DNA of 64,000 nucleotides from Streptomyces chattanoogensis (GTDB lineage Bacteria; Actinomycetota; Actinomycetes; Streptomycetales; Streptomycetaceae), in assembly GCF_001294335.1 (NCBI RefSeq), contig NZ_LGKG01000113.1:1-64000 (forward strand), read 5' to 3'. A program made the position numbers and the translations under genes. Positions 15,971 through 24,620 of the stretch are shown here, in pieces. Below the pieces are notes generated by a model. That model did no database searches. It was not told the DNA's origin and saw only the letters and a program-made list of their open reading frames with translations. How positions within the stretch are numbered: position 1 is the first letter of the stretch; the number at the start of each line of letters is the position of its first letter.

Positions 15971-16777
15971 TTACGCCGGTGACTGACTCGCCAGCGCCAC
16001 CGAAAGCTGCGCCGCGATCTCCTGCAGCACCGGCACGATCTTGTCCGTCGACGCCTCCGTCACCCGGCCGGTCGGGCCCGAGATCGAGATCGCCGCCGAG
16101 GTGGGGGAGTTGGGCACCGGCACCGCGAAGCAGCGGACGCCGATCTCCTGCTCGTTGTCGTCCACCGCATAGCCGAGCCGCCGCACGTCGGCGAGTGCCT
16201 CGAGGAACGTGTCCGGGTCGGTGATGGTCTTCTCGGTCGCGGCGGGCATGCCCGTACGGCCGAGCAGTGCGCGGACCTCCTCCGGCGGGTGGTTGGCCAG
16301 GAGGGCCTTGCCCACGCCGGTGGAGTGCGGCAGTACGCGCCGGCCAACCTCGGTGAACATGCGTACCGCGTGCCGGGAGGGGACCTGCGCGACATACACG
16401 ATCTCGTCGCCGTCGAGCAGCGCCATGTTGGCGGTCTCGCCGGTCTCCTCCACCAGGCGGGCCAGGTACGGCCGGGCCCATGTGCCCAGCAGCCGCGACG
16501 CGCTCTCGCCCAGCCGGATCAGGCGGGGGCCGAGGGCGTACCGGCGGTTCGGCTGCTGACGGACATAGCCGCAGGCCACGAGCGTGCGCATCAGGCGGTG
16601 GATGGTGGGGAGCGGAAGGCCGCTGCTGCTGGAGAGTTCGCTGAGGCCGACCTCGCCCCCGGCGTCGGCCATCCGCTCGAGCAGGTCGAAGGCGCGCTCG
16701 AGGGACTGGACACCGCCGCCGGCGCCCGCGGGCTTGGCTTCGGCTGCTGCGGAGGTGCTGGCGCTGGTCGGCGGCAC
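15971..16777 (-). CDS. allR: IclR-family regulator, AllR-like
   Basis: A 268-residue IclR-family regulator. The N-terminal winged helix-turn-helix (about residues 28-85) shows LERAFDLLERMADAGGEVGL and SSSGLPLPTIHRLMRTL. The effector domain has the family VGRRVLPHSTGVGKALLA and the C-terminal cysteine region EIGVRCFAVPVPN, which binds small carboxylates such as glyoxylate or allantoate in relatives. I chose GTG 16777, with AAAGGAA upstream. It is divergent from the allantoin racemase gene. By synteny it corresponds to AllR of S. coelicolor, reported to control allantoin genes. The dyads listed at hyi, aceB and the racemase gene are its proposed targets. Confidence 0.85.
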   Translation of the reverse strand: MPPTSASTSAAAEAKPAGAGGGVQSLERAFDLLERMADAGGEVGLSELSSSSGLPLPTIHRLMRTLVACGYVRQQPNRRYALGPRLIRLGESASRLLGTWARPYLARLVEETGETANMALLDGDEIVYVAQVPSRHAVRMFTEVGRRVLPHSTGVGKALLANHPPEEVRALLGRTGMPAATEKTITDPDTFLEALADVRRLGYAVDDNEQEIGVRCFAVPVPNSPTSAAISISGPTGRVTEASTDKIVPVLQEIAAQLSVALASQSPA

Positions 16778-16971
16778 GTCGCGTTCCTTTCGGGGCGGGT
16801 CGGATCGGTCTCGGCTGGTGCGTGCCCTGGGGCTTTCGCGCGCCGGGCCCGACCGGAGCAGCCTACCGGTCCCCTCTCCTGCACACATCGTCTCTCGCAC
16901 ACTCGTTCCCGCCGGTCAGGCTGTCATTGTCCCAAGGCGTGAGAAGGGGCCGGGGCCTAGACGACATCCCC

Positions 16972-17034
16972 TTGACGGTGCCAGTAGCCGTAGCTACGTT
17001 CTGCTGCGCGAAAACTACTGTCCATTCTGTGGAA
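16972..17034 (+). promoter_or_regulatory. Allantoin racemase promoter with paired dyads
   Basis: TTGACG (16972-16977), a 17-bp spacer and TACGTT (16995-17000) form a sigma-HrdB-type promoter. TTCTGCTGCGCGAAA (16999-17013) and GTCCATTCTGTGGAA (17020-17034) follow, centres 21 bp apart, covering the likely start site and beyond. That geometry suits repression. Confidence 0.6.
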
Positions 17035-17056
17035 TCCTCCAAATGGCTGGAGTGTT

Positions 17057-17845
17057 ATGCGCCTTCTCGTCATGAACCCGAACACCACGGTTTCCATGAC
17101 CGCGTCGATCCGCGCCACCGCCACCGCCGTCGCCGCCCCCGGGACGCAGATCATCGCCGCCGAACCGCTCTGGGGCCCCGAGTCGATCGAGGGCCATTTC
17201 GACGGCTTCCTCAGCGCCGCGGCCGTCCTGGACCGGCTCGCCACCCTCGATACGCCCTTCGATGCCCTGGTGATGGCCGGCTTCGGCGAACCGGGCCGGG
17301 AGGGTGCCCAGGAGCTGCTCGACGTCCCCGTACTGGACATCACCGAGAGCGCGGCCCAGATGGCCATGATGCTCGGCCGTACCTACGGAATCGTCACCAC
17401 GCTCGACCGCTCCGTACCGCAGATCCGGGACCGGCTGCTGACCGCCGGGCTGCTGCAGCGCTGCGCCGCCGTCCACGGCACGGGGCTCGGCGTCCTGGAG
17501 CTGGAGGCGGACCCGGAGCGCACCGTCGAGGTGATCACCGAGACCGCCCGTGAGGTCGTGCGGGCCGGAGCCGAGGTGATCTGCCTGGGGTGCGGGGGGA
17601 TGGCCGGACTGCAGGAGAGAGTGGCGGCGGCGCTCGGTGTGCCGGTCGTGGACGGGGTCGCCGCCGCGGTGAAGTTCGCGGAGGCGGTCGTCGGCCTGGG
17701 GCTGACCACCAGTACGGCACGCAGCTTCGCGCCGCCCCGCCCCAAGGCCATCGGATCCTGGCCGTTGAGCGCCCATCTGCCCCTGGGGCCCGCTCGGGGC
17801 GGCTCACGTAACACCGAATTTTCCCCCCAGACATCAGACATCTGA
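17057..17845 (+). CDS. Allantoin racemase (Asp/Glu/hydantoin racemase family)
   Basis: A 262-residue cofactor-independent racemase interconverting R- and S-allantoin so that allantoinase can use both. Family marks are the MRLLVMNPNTTVSMT N-terminus, VMAGFGEPGREGAQELLDVP (where family members carry the first catalytic Cys but this sequence has Gly-Phe-Gly) and VICLGCGGMAGLQE with the second Cys. The C-terminus carries a non-conserved tail of about 40 residues. GGAG lies 5 bases before the ATG. It leads the ureide genes, followed by the permease 99 bp downstream. Confidence 0.8.
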   Translation: MRLLVMNPNTTVSMTASIRATATAVAAPGTQIIAAEPLWGPESIEGHFDGFLSAAAVLDRLATLDTPFDALVMAGFGEPGREGAQELLDVPVLDITESAAQMAMMLGRTYGIVTTLDRSVPQIRDRLLTAGLLQRCAAVHGTGLGVLELEADPERTVEVITETAREVVRAGAEVICLGCGGMAGLQERVAAALGVPVVDGVAAAVKFAEAVVGLGLTTSTARSFAPPRPKAIGSWPLSAHLPLGPARGGSRNTEFSPQTSDI

Positions 17846-17944
17846 TGACTGGCGCTAGACCGGTACGCGGGACGCGAGCCCGCCCCGCACCCTCCACACC
17901 TCCACACCATCCCCAAGCTCCACCCGCCCAGCCTGGGAGGACAC

Positions 17945-19519
17945 ATGACAACGCCCCCGCCCACCCCGCAGACCCGGCAGAACGAGCAGCTCCCCCCACC
18001 CGACCCGCGGCTCTTCAACGCGGACCTCGCGCCCGCCCGCGAGCGCACCTGGGGCGCGTACAGCATCTTCGCGCTGTGGATGTCCGACACCCACGCGATC
18101 AGCAACTACGCCTTCGCCGCCAGCCTCTTCGTGCTCGGCCTGCCGGCCTGGGAGGTGTTCGCGGCCCTGCTCGTCGGCATCTCGATCGTCCACTGGCTGA
18201 TGAACCGCATGGGGCACGCGGGGCACCGGACCGGCGTGCCCTATCCGGTGCTGGCCCGCGCCAGCTGGGGCGTCTACGGCGCCAATGTCCCCGCGCTGCT
18301 GCGTGCGGTCATGGCGGTGGCCTGGTACGGCATCCAGACGTGGCTCGCCTCGACGGCCGTGGTCCTGCTGACGCTGCAGATCGCGCCCGGGCTGGCCGCC
18401 TACCACCACAATTCGGTGCTGGGGCTGTCCACTCTGGGCTGGATCGCGTTCCTGGTGATGTGGGGGCTGCAGGCGCTGCTGCTGACCCGGGGGATGGAGT
18501 TCATCCGCAAGGTCCAGGACTTCGCGACCGGGCCGGTGGTCTGGCTCGTGCTCCTCGCGCTCGCCGTCTATCTGGTCGTCAGGGCCCACGGTGACATCTC
18601 GCTCACCCGCAGTCTCACCGGCCTCAGCGGCGCCTCGCAGGCGAAGGAGAGTCTGATCGCGGTCAGCCTGACGGTGGCCACCTTCCTGACGCTGGTCCTC
18701 AACTACGCGGACTTCGCCCGCTTCACGCCCGACCACCGTTCCTACCGTCGCGGCAACCTGCTGGGCCTGCCGGTGAACTTCACCGCCTTCGCCGTGGTCG
18801 CCGTACTGGTCACCGCGGGCACCATCGCCGTCTTCGGTGAGGCGGTCCACGACCCGGTGAAGGTGATCCAGAAGATCGACAACCCGGTGGTGACGGTCAT
18901 CGGCGCGCTGTCCTTCATCGTCGCCACCATCGGCATCAATGTCGTCGCCAACTTCGTCTCGCCCGCCTACGACTTCGCCAACCTCGCGCCGAAGTATCTG
19001 GACTTCCGGCGCGGCGGCATGATCACGGCGGTGCTGGCCGTCCTCGTCATGCCCTGGAAGCTGTACTCCTCGGCGCTGGTGATCCAGTACTTCCTGGGGG
19101 CGCTGGGCGCCTTCCTCGGGCCGCTGGTCGCCATCCTGCTCGTCGACTACTACCTGATACGGCGTGGCCGGATCGATGTCGATGCGCTGTTCTCGGCCGA
19201 TGAGCGCGGCACGTATTTCTACCGTCGCGGCTACAACCCCAAGGCCGTGATCGCCTTTCTGCCGGCCGCCGCGGTGTCCGCCTCGCTCGCGCTGATACCG
19301 GTCTTCGACGCGGTGGCGCCGTTCTCCTGGATCTTCGGGATGGGGATCTCCGGCGTGCTCTACGCCGTGGTCTCGCGCCGGGGGCGGATCGCGGCCACGT
19401 CCGGGCCGATTCCGTACGAGATGATCCCGTCGCAGGTCAGGGATGGTGCGGCCGAGGAGCCGGTGAGCCCCGGCGGCTCCGGGGCGGTCCTCGCGCCGGT
19501 GCCGGCGAAGGGGTCTTGA
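17945..19519 (+). CDS. pucI: NCS1-family allantoin/ureide permease
   Basis: A 524-residue NCS1 symporter with 12 predicted membrane segments. Typical signatures are LFNADLAPARERTWGAYSIF at the N-terminus, GVPYPVLARASWGVYGANVP, and FLTLVLNYADFARFTPDHRS in the middle. These match PucI-type allantoin permeases. GGAGG lies 7 bases before the ATG. Its position between allantoin racemase and allantoinase supports allantoin as substrate; hydantoin or nucleobase transport is the alternative. Confidence 0.87.
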   Translation: MTTPPPTPQTRQNEQLPPPDPRLFNADLAPARERTWGAYSIFALWMSDTHAISNYAFAASLFVLGLPAWEVFAALLVGISIVHWLMNRMGHAGHRTGVPYPVLARASWGVYGANVPALLRAVMAVAWYGIQTWLASTAVVLLTLQIAPGLAAYHHNSVLGLSTLGWIAFLVMWGLQALLLTRGMEFIRKVQDFATGPVVWLVLLALAVYLVVRAHGDISLTRSLTGLSGASQAKESLIAVSLTVATFLTLVLNYADFARFTPDHRSYRRGNLLGLPVNFTAFAVVAVLVTAGTIAVFGEAVHDPVKVIQKIDNPVVTVIGALSFIVATIGINVVANFVSPAYDFANLAPKYLDFRRGGMITAVLAVLVMPWKLYSSALVIQYFLGALGAFLGPLVAILLVDYYLIRRGRIDVDALFSADERGTYFYRRGYNPKAVIAFLPAAAVSASLALIPVFDAVAPFSWIFGMGISGVLYAVVSRRGRIAATSGPIPYEMIPSQVRDGAAEEPVSPGGSGAVLAPVPAKGS

Positions 19520-19546
19520 CGGGCCGGGGTCCGGAGTGAAGACTCA

Positions 19547-19563
19547 TTCAACAGACTGTTGAA
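19547..19563 (+). promoter_or_regulatory. Perfect palindromic operator upstream of allantoinase
   Basis: TTCAACA-GAC-TGTTGAA has perfect 7-bp arms and sits 114 bp before the allantoinase start. The same motif, with one mismatch, overlaps the urate-operon promoter, and a degenerate copy lies at aceB. Confidence 0.6.
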
Positions 19564-19676
19564 TTCTGTATGTCGTCGCGGGGTGACCGCCGGCCGGGAA
19601 CCGTACGGCTCCCGTCAGCCGTGCGCACCGGGCGCCGTCACGCAACGATGAAGACACGATACGAGGAGGGGACCGG

Positions 19677-21011
19677 GTGTCCGAAACAGAGCTGGTGCTG
19701 CGCTCCACGCGCGTCGTCACCCCGGAGGGGACGCGCGCCGCGTCCGTCACCGTCCGGGACGGGAAGATCGCGGCGGTGCTGCCGCACGACGCCGAGGCTC
19801 CGGCCGGGGCGCAGGTCGAGGACCTCGGTGACGACGTCCTGCTGCCCGGCCTCGTCGACACCCACGTCCACGTCAACGACCCCGGCCGCACCGAGTGGGA
19901 GGGCTTCTGGACGGCCACCCGCGCGGCCGCGGCCGGCGGGATCACCACGCTCGTGGACATGCCGCTCAACAGCCTCCCGCCCACCACCACCGCCGCCCAC
20001 CTCGACACCAAACGCGAGGTCGCCCGCAGCAAGGCGCACATTGACGTCGGCTTCTGGGGCGGCGCCATCCCCGGCAACGTCAAGGACCTGCGCCCGCTGC
20101 ACGACGCCGGGGTCTTCGGCTTCAAGTGCTTCCTGTCGCCCTCCGGGGTGGACGAGTTCCCCCAGCTCGACCAGGAGCAGCTGGCCGCCGCGCTCGGGGA
20201 GATCGCCGGTTTCGACGGGCTGCTGATCGTGCACGCCGAGGACCCCGGCCACCTGGACGCCGCCCCCGAGGCGCACGGCCCCAAGTACACCGACTTCCTC
20301 GCCTCCCGGCCCCGCGTCTCCGAGAACGACGCCATCGCCGGGCTGATCGCGCTGGCCAAGCTGCTGGATGCCCGGGTGCACGTCCTGCATCTGTCCTCCG
20401 GTGACGCGCTGCCGCTGATCGCCGCCGCCAAGGGCGAGGGCGTCAAGATCACCGTCGAGACCTGTCCGCACTTCCTCACCCTGACCGCCGAGGAAATCCC
20501 GGACGGCGCAACGGAGTTCAAGTGCTGCCCGCCGATCCGCGAGGCGTCCAACCAGGACGCGCTCTGGCAAGGCCTGGCCGACGGCATCATCGACTGCATC
20601 GTCTCCGACCACTCGCCCTCCACCGCCGACCTCAAGACCGCCGACTTCGGCGCGGCCTGGGGCGGCATCTCCTCCCTCCAGCTCGGCCTGCCCGCCATCT
20701 GGACGGCGGCCCGCGAGCGCGGCCACACCCTGGACGACGTGGTGCGCTGGATGGCCACCGCCCCGGCGGCACTGGTCGGCCTCGGCCGGAAGGGCGCCAT
20801 CGAGCCCGGCCGGGACGCCGACTTCGCGGTCCTCGCCCCCGAGGAGACCTTCACCGTCGACCCGCAGGCGCTTCAGCACCGCAACAAGATCACCGCGTAC
20901 GCCGGGAAGACCCTGTACGGCGTCGTACGGTCCACCTGGCTGCGCGGCCGGCAGATCAACGACGGCGCCACCCTCGCCGAGCCCACCGGCGAGCTCCTGG
21001 AAAGGCCGTAG
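19677..21011 (+). CDS. allB: Allantoinase
   Basis: A 444-residue cyclic amidohydrolase opening S-allantoin to allantoate. The binuclear metal site is recognisable: [17 protein letters not shown] (about residue 60), the carboxylated Lys in FGFKCFL, VHAEDP, the [12 protein letters not shown]is, and the Asp in [18 protein letters not shown]. The GTG at 19677 has GGAGGGG upstream. It has its own palindromic operator and is followed directly by allantoicase. Confidence 0.95.
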   Translation: MSETELVLRSTRVVTPEGTRAASVTVRDGKIAAVLPHDAEAPAGAQVEDLGDDVLLPGLVDTHVHVNDPGRTEWEGFWTATRAAAAGGITTLVDMPLNSLPPTTTAAHLDTKREVARSKAHIDVGFWGGAIPGNVKDLRPLHDAGVFGFKCFLSPSGVDEFPQLDQEQLAAALGEIAGFDGLLIVHAEDPGHLDAAPEAHGPKYTDFLASRPRVSENDAIAGLIALAKLLDARVHVLHLSSGDALPLIAAAKGEGVKITVETCPHFLTLTAEEIPDGATEFKCCPPIREASNQDALWQGLADGIIDCIVSDHSPSTADLKTADFGAAWGGISSLQLGLPAIWTAARERGHTLDDVVRWMATAPAALVGLGRKGAIEPGRDADFAVLAPEETFTVDPQALQHRNKITAYAGKTLYGVVRSTWLRGRQINDGATLAEPTGELLERP

Positions 21012-21016
21012 TGCGC

Positions 21017-22171
21017 ATGACCACCGCTGACGTCCCCCGCTCGCCCAGCTCGGACATACCCCGCTTCACCGGCGACGCCCGCCCCTACGGCGGCGGCGAC
21101 CCCTACGCCGACTACCGCACCCCGGGCCCCGGCGGCTTCCCCTTCACCCACCTGCCCGACCTCGCCGACCGGCGGCTGGGCGCGGGCGTGATCGCCGCCA
21201 ACGACGAGTTCTTCGCCGAGCGCGAGAACCTCCTCAAGCCCGAGGCCGCCCACTTCGACCCCGAGGCCTTCGGCCACAAGGGCAAGATCATGGACGGCTG
21301 GGAGACCCGCCGCAGACGCGGCACCGACGGCGAGCACCCCTTCCCGACGGACGAGGACCACGACTGGGCGCTGATCCGCCTCGGCGCGCCCGGAGTGATC
21401 CGCGGCATCGTCGTCGACACCGCCCACTTCCGCGGCAACTACCCGCAGTCGGTGAGCGTGGAAGGCGCCTGCGTCGAGGGCTCGCCGTCGCCCGACGAGC
21501 TGCTCGCCGCCGATGTCACCTGGACGCCGCTGGTCCCGCGCACCGCCATCGGCGGACACGCCGCCAACGGCTTCCCCGTCGATATCGCACAGCGCTTCAC
21601 CCACCTGCGCCTCAACCAGCACCCCGACGGCGGCGTCGCCCGCCTCCGGGTCCACGGCGAGGTCGTCCCGTCGGCCGACTGGCTCGCCGCGCTGGGCACC
21701 TTCGACCTCGCCGCACTGGAGAACGGCGGCCAGGTGGAGGACGCCTCGGACCGCTTCTACTCCTCGCCGACCCACACCATCCAGCCGGGCCGCTCCCGCA
21801 AGATGGACGACGGCTGGGAGACCCGGCGCCGCCGCGGCACCGGCAACGACTGGGTCCGCTACCGCCTCACCGAGCAGTCCCGGATCCGCGCCGTCGAGAT
21901 CGACACCGGCTACCTCAAGGGCAACTCGGCGGGCTGGGCGGCCCTCTTCGGCCGGGACGGCGAGGACGGTGCGTGGACGGAACTGCTGCCGCGCACCCGG
22001 CTGCAGCCCGACACCGTCCACCGCTTCCTGCTGGACGACGCCCCGGCCGCCACCCACGTCCGGATCGACATCTTCCCCGACGGGGGGATCGCCCGGCTGC
22101 GGCTGCACGGCTCGCTCACCGAGGAGGGGGCGCGCCGACTGGCCGCCCGGCACAAGGAGTTGGCCGGGTAG
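21017..22171 (+). CDS. alc: Allantoicase
   Basis: A 384-residue enzyme splitting allantoate to urea and ureidoglycolate. It shows the internal duplication of the family: KIMDGWETRRRRGT (about residue 91) recurs as KMDDGWETRRRRGT (about 257), each followed by a jelly-roll-type half. It begins immediately after the allantoinase stop: ATG 21017, or GTG 21011 overlapping that stop, so the two are co-translated. Ureidoglycolate lyase and urease are not in the window. Confidence 0.94.
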   Translation: MTTADVPRSPSSDIPRFTGDARPYGGGDPYADYRTPGPGGFPFTHLPDLADRRLGAGVIAANDEFFAERENLLKPEAAHFDPEAFGHKGKIMDGWETRRRRGTDGEHPFPTDEDHDWALIRLGAPGVIRGIVVDTAHFRGNYPQSVSVEGACVEGSPSPDELLAADVTWTPLVPRTAIGGHAANGFPVDIAQRFTHLRLNQHPDGGVARLRVHGEVVPSADWLAALGTFDLAALENGGQVEDASDRFYSSPTHTIQPGRSRKMDDGWETRRRRGTGNDWVRYRLTEQSRIRAVEIDTGYLKGNSAGWAALFGRDGEDGAWTELLPRTRLQPDTVHRFLLDDAPAATHVRIDIFPDGGIARLRLHGSLTEEGARRLAARHKELAG

Positions 22172-22188
22172 CCCGGCGACCGTTGACC

Positions 22189-22219
22189 GGTGACCGGGCG
22201 GATGTGCCGCCCGGTCACC
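22189..22219. terminator. Strong hairpin terminator after allantoicase
   Basis: GGTGACCGGGCGG (22189-22201) pairs perfectly with CCGCCCGGTCACC (22207-22219) over a 5-nt loop. It closes the ureide operon against the convergent TenA-like gene. Confidence 0.75.
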
Positions 22220-22259
22220 ATCGGGCCGTACGGGCGGTCAGGGCCGTCGGGCCGACGGC

Positions 22260-22940
22260 TCACTCGCCGACCGAGTGCCAGAACATGATCTCGTATGCCT
22301 GGAGCAGCCGGCCGTAGCGGTGCGCCGCGGCCGGCCGGGTCTGGCCGGTGTCGAGGCCGTGCTGCACCGCCGCGCGTGCCTTGTCGTCCAGCTCCGGTGC
22401 CGGCTCCGCGAAGAGCGCGAAGAAGCCGCGGGCCGCCTCGGAGAAGGCGTAGTGGTCGCGCATCGCGGCCTCGACGACGGCGCAATAGCCGCACCAGGCC
22501 GAGAAGTTGGCGGCCAGGGCGATCACGACATCGGTCGGTTCGGCGCTCAGGGCGAGCCGTGCCCCGTAGGAGGGATAGGCCTGGCAGCCGGGCCGCGGCC
22601 GGTAGCCGGCGATCTCACGTTCCGTCAGCTCGCAGGCGTCCAGCAGCCCGGTCAGCCGCTGCAGCGCCAGCGTCTCGCCCTGGGCGAGCAGATCGAAGAA
22701 GTCGGCCACCGGCGGATCGCCGTCCGCCCGGCGCGCCAGGTGCTGAAAGCTGAGCCGGTCGCAGGTGATCACATGGTGCTGTTCGAGGGCGAAGGTGGCG
22801 AACACGGACCGCGGCGCCCGCCCCGCCGCGATCCGCTGGACGAGCCGGTTGGCGTCCGCGTGCGGGGCGAGCGAGCAGACCGCGTCGTCGAGGACGGCGG
22901 CCGCGGTCTGACGGGGGGCGTAGGCGGCGGGTCGGACCAT
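22260..22940 (-). CDS. TenA/PqqC-like heme-oxygenase-fold protein
   Basis: A 226-residue, mostly helical protein. The segment FATFALEQHHVITCDRLSFQ and the helix WCGYCAVVEAAMRDHYAFSE, together with the length, match the TENA/THI-4/PQQC superfamily (thiaminase II, PqqC and relatives). The exact thiaminase active-site Cys/Tyr pattern is not clear, so no reaction is claimed. It is convergent with the allantoicase gene. The ATG at 22940 follows a GGAG-type site. Confidence 0.6.
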   Translation of the reverse strand: MVRPAAYAPRQTAAAVLDDAVCSLAPHADANRLVQRIAAGRAPRSVFATFALEQHHVITCDRLSFQHLARRADGDPPVADFFDLLAQGETLALQRLTGLLDACELTEREIAGYRPRPGCQAYPSYGARLALSAEPTDVVIALAANFSAWCGYCAVVEAAMRDHYAFSEAARGFFALFAEPAPELDDKARAAVQHGLDTGQTRPAAAHRYGRLLQAYEIMFWHSVGE

Positions 22941-23079
22941 GGTCGGTCTCCTCAGGTGCAGGGTCGCGAGGGTGGCGGCGCCAGGGCCTCAGAGTAGGGC
23001 CGGAGCCGCCCCCACCCCGCGTGACATCACCCCGTCAACTGCGATTCACCCCATTCACCCCATCCGCCTTCAGTGCGTC

Positions 23080-23343
23080 CTAGACGAACGTGTCCAGCAC
23101 CCCGTCCGCGACCACCACCGGGACCTTCTTCCCCTTCATGTCCACATAGACGAAGGACTTGGCGGCCTTCACCAACTCCGGGATCCGCTCCCGCTGTTGG
23201 CGCGGCGTCGCCTCGTCACCCGCCTTGACCGCCTCGACCAGCCGGAGCGCCGTACGGGCCGCGTCGCCCCAGGCACGGGCCGCATCCAGCCACGGCCCGC
23301 TGTCGTCGACGAAGCGGCGGTCGGCGAGCCGGTCGCGCAGCGG
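23080..23343 (-). pseudogene. C-terminal relic of a GH84-type beta-N-acetylglucosaminidase
   Basis: About 87 codons survive, reading DDSGPWLDAARAWGDAARTA and ending VVVADGVLDTFV. The WLDA..AWG..AR.AL helix and the terminal 'DGVLDTF' are typical of the C-terminus of secreted streptomycete hyaluronidase-like GH84 proteins. There is no start, signal peptide or catalytic domain. It abuts the TnpB relic at about 23340, so the rest was replaced or deleted around a mobile-element insertion. Recognition is from memory of the family. Confidence 0.55.
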
Positions 23344-23640
23344 GACAACTCGGCCGACTTCACATACGGCAGCCCCGCCGCGTGTGCTTCCTTGCGGTCG
23401 CGCAGGCAGTCGTTCCACACCACACGCGCACACCCGAACGCACTCGCCAGCGCACGGTGCTGGGAAGTGTCCGGGTACGCACGGTAGCTGTAGCGGAGCT
23501 GCATGCACACAAACCTACCGGCATCGGTCTCATCAGGAGAACGAGTTTCATCGTGGACGGCACATGGTTTCAGCGATACACGTGCACGTGGTCTCTGTGA
23601 CGAAGTACCGGCGTGGAGTGTTCAACATGGACGTTGCCGG
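23340..23640. mobile_element. IS605-type element relic (divergent tnpA and tnpB 5' ends)
   Basis: On the minus strand, 23510-23340 reads MQLRYSYRAYPDTSQHRALA then AFGCARVVWNDCLRDRKEAH, the N-terminus of an IS605-family TnpB. On the plus strand, 23537-23635 reads ENEFHRGRHMVSAIHVHVVS then VTKYRRGVF, the N-terminus of the TnpA Y1 transposase including its HUH-type HVH. The two are divergent about 50 bp apart, as in IS605. Both genes are cut after 35-60 codons, so the element is dead and both ends are lost. Confidence 0.75.
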
Positions 23641-23747
23641 AGCTGGGCCGGATGGCCTGTTCCCGACGGCCGGGCGGGCGGGCCGGGTGATCGCGACCTC
23701 CCGGACACCGCAGGCCCCTGCCGTGCGAGGATCCAGAGACTGTGCGC

Positions 23748-23788
23748 GGCCACCGAGGAGGACGGGCACGGCCACCGAGGAGGACGGG
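23748..23788 (+). repeat. 22-bp tandem duplication carrying a ribosome binding site
   Basis: GGCCACCGAGGAGGACGGG occurs at 23748-23766 and again at 23770-23788, a 22-bp period. The second copy's AGGAGG serves the GNAT gene start at 23790; the first copy duplicates that Shine-Dalgarno. Confidence 0.8.
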
Positions 23789-23789
23789 A

Positions 23790-24347
23790 ATGTTCGCGAT
23801 TTCGCTGGGTGACGGAGCCGAGCTGCGGCCCCTGGAGCCCTGGCAGGCCGAGGAGTTCCTCGCCCACATCGACCGCGGGCGGGAATACATAGGCCGGCAT
23901 GTCGGGCTCCCCGACGTCGCGGCCGACCTCGGCTCCGCGCGGGGCTGGCTCCAGTCGTACGCCGACAAGGCCGCCACCGACACCGGCCGGCTCTACGGCA
24001 TCTGGCTCGACGGGCTCCTCGTCGGCGGCGTCCTCTTCCGGGTCTTCGACGCGGGCAACGGCAGCTGCGAGGCCGGCTGCTGGCTGGAACCGGCCGCCGC
24101 CGGACGCGGTCTGGTCACCCGTGCGGTGCGCGTGATCATCGACTGGGCGATCGAGGAGCGCGGAATGCACCGCGTGGAGTGGCTGGTGTCCTCCGAGAAC
24201 ACGCCGAGCATCAACGTGGCCAAGCGCCTCGGCATGAGCCGCGACGGCGTCCAGCGCGAGAACCACCTCTACCGGGGCGTACGGCAGAACACCGAGATCT
24301 GGTCGGTGCTCGCCCCCGAGTGGCGTGCCGCGCGCGGCACCCGCTGA
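23790..24347 (+). CDS. GNAT acetyltransferase, RimJ/RimL type
   Basis: A 185-residue GNAT-fold N-acetyltransferase. It has the N-terminal LRPLEPWQAEEFLAHIDRGR block, acetyl-CoA-binding motif A around EAGCWLEPAAAGRGLVTRAV (about residues 90-110), and RVEWLVSSENTPSINVAKRL near the C-terminus. These match the RimJ/RimL group that modifies N-termini of ribosomal proteins or, in resistance relatives, small amines. The ATG at 23790 has AGGAGG upstream. The substrate cannot be assigned. Confidence 0.85.
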   Translation: MFAISLGDGAELRPLEPWQAEEFLAHIDRGREYIGRHVGLPDVAADLGSARGWLQSYADKAATDTGRLYGIWLDGLLVGGVLFRVFDAGNGSCEAGCWLEPAAAGRGLVTRAVRVIIDWAIEERGMHRVEWLVSSENTPSINVAKRLGMSRDGVQRENHLYRGVRQNTEIWSVLAPEWRAARGTR

Positions 24348-24421
24348 GTGCGGACGCGGGCGTGTCACGGGAACACCGCCCGGCCCCGCCGCGTCCGGCG
24401 TGTCCAGGGCGTGTAGCGCGT

Positions 24422-24577
24422 CTAGCGGGTCTTGGCGATGACCACCAGCAGGCTCATGAAGGCCAGCAGGACATGCGTGGCGACGACATAGATGAAGACG
24501 CGGACATAGACCCCGCGGGGCGTCCTGGTCTCGACGTACTCGCGGGCGGGGCTGGCCTCGGGTGTCTGGTCGGGCAC
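24422..24577 (-). CDS. Tiny single-helix membrane protein (DUF6126-like)
   Basis: A 51-residue frame starting GTG 24577 (GGAAGGA upstream). It has a charged N-terminus (MPDQTPEASPAREYVETRTP) and one membrane helix (VYVRVFIYVVATHVLLAFM...LLVVIA), ending KTR. It lies 43 bp downstream of the XRE/cupin regulator on the same strand. Streptomycetes often carry this pair, with the small protein annotated DUF6126; that name is from memory. Function unknown, perhaps a membrane partner or transported-ligand sensor for the regulator. Confidence 0.65.
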   Translation of the reverse strand: MPDQTPEASPAREYVETRTPRGVYVRVFIYVVATHVLLAFMSLLVVIAKTR

Positions 24578-24620
24578 GGCTTACGGTCCTTCCCTGGGCT
24601 CGGTGGTGGTGTCGGCTGTG

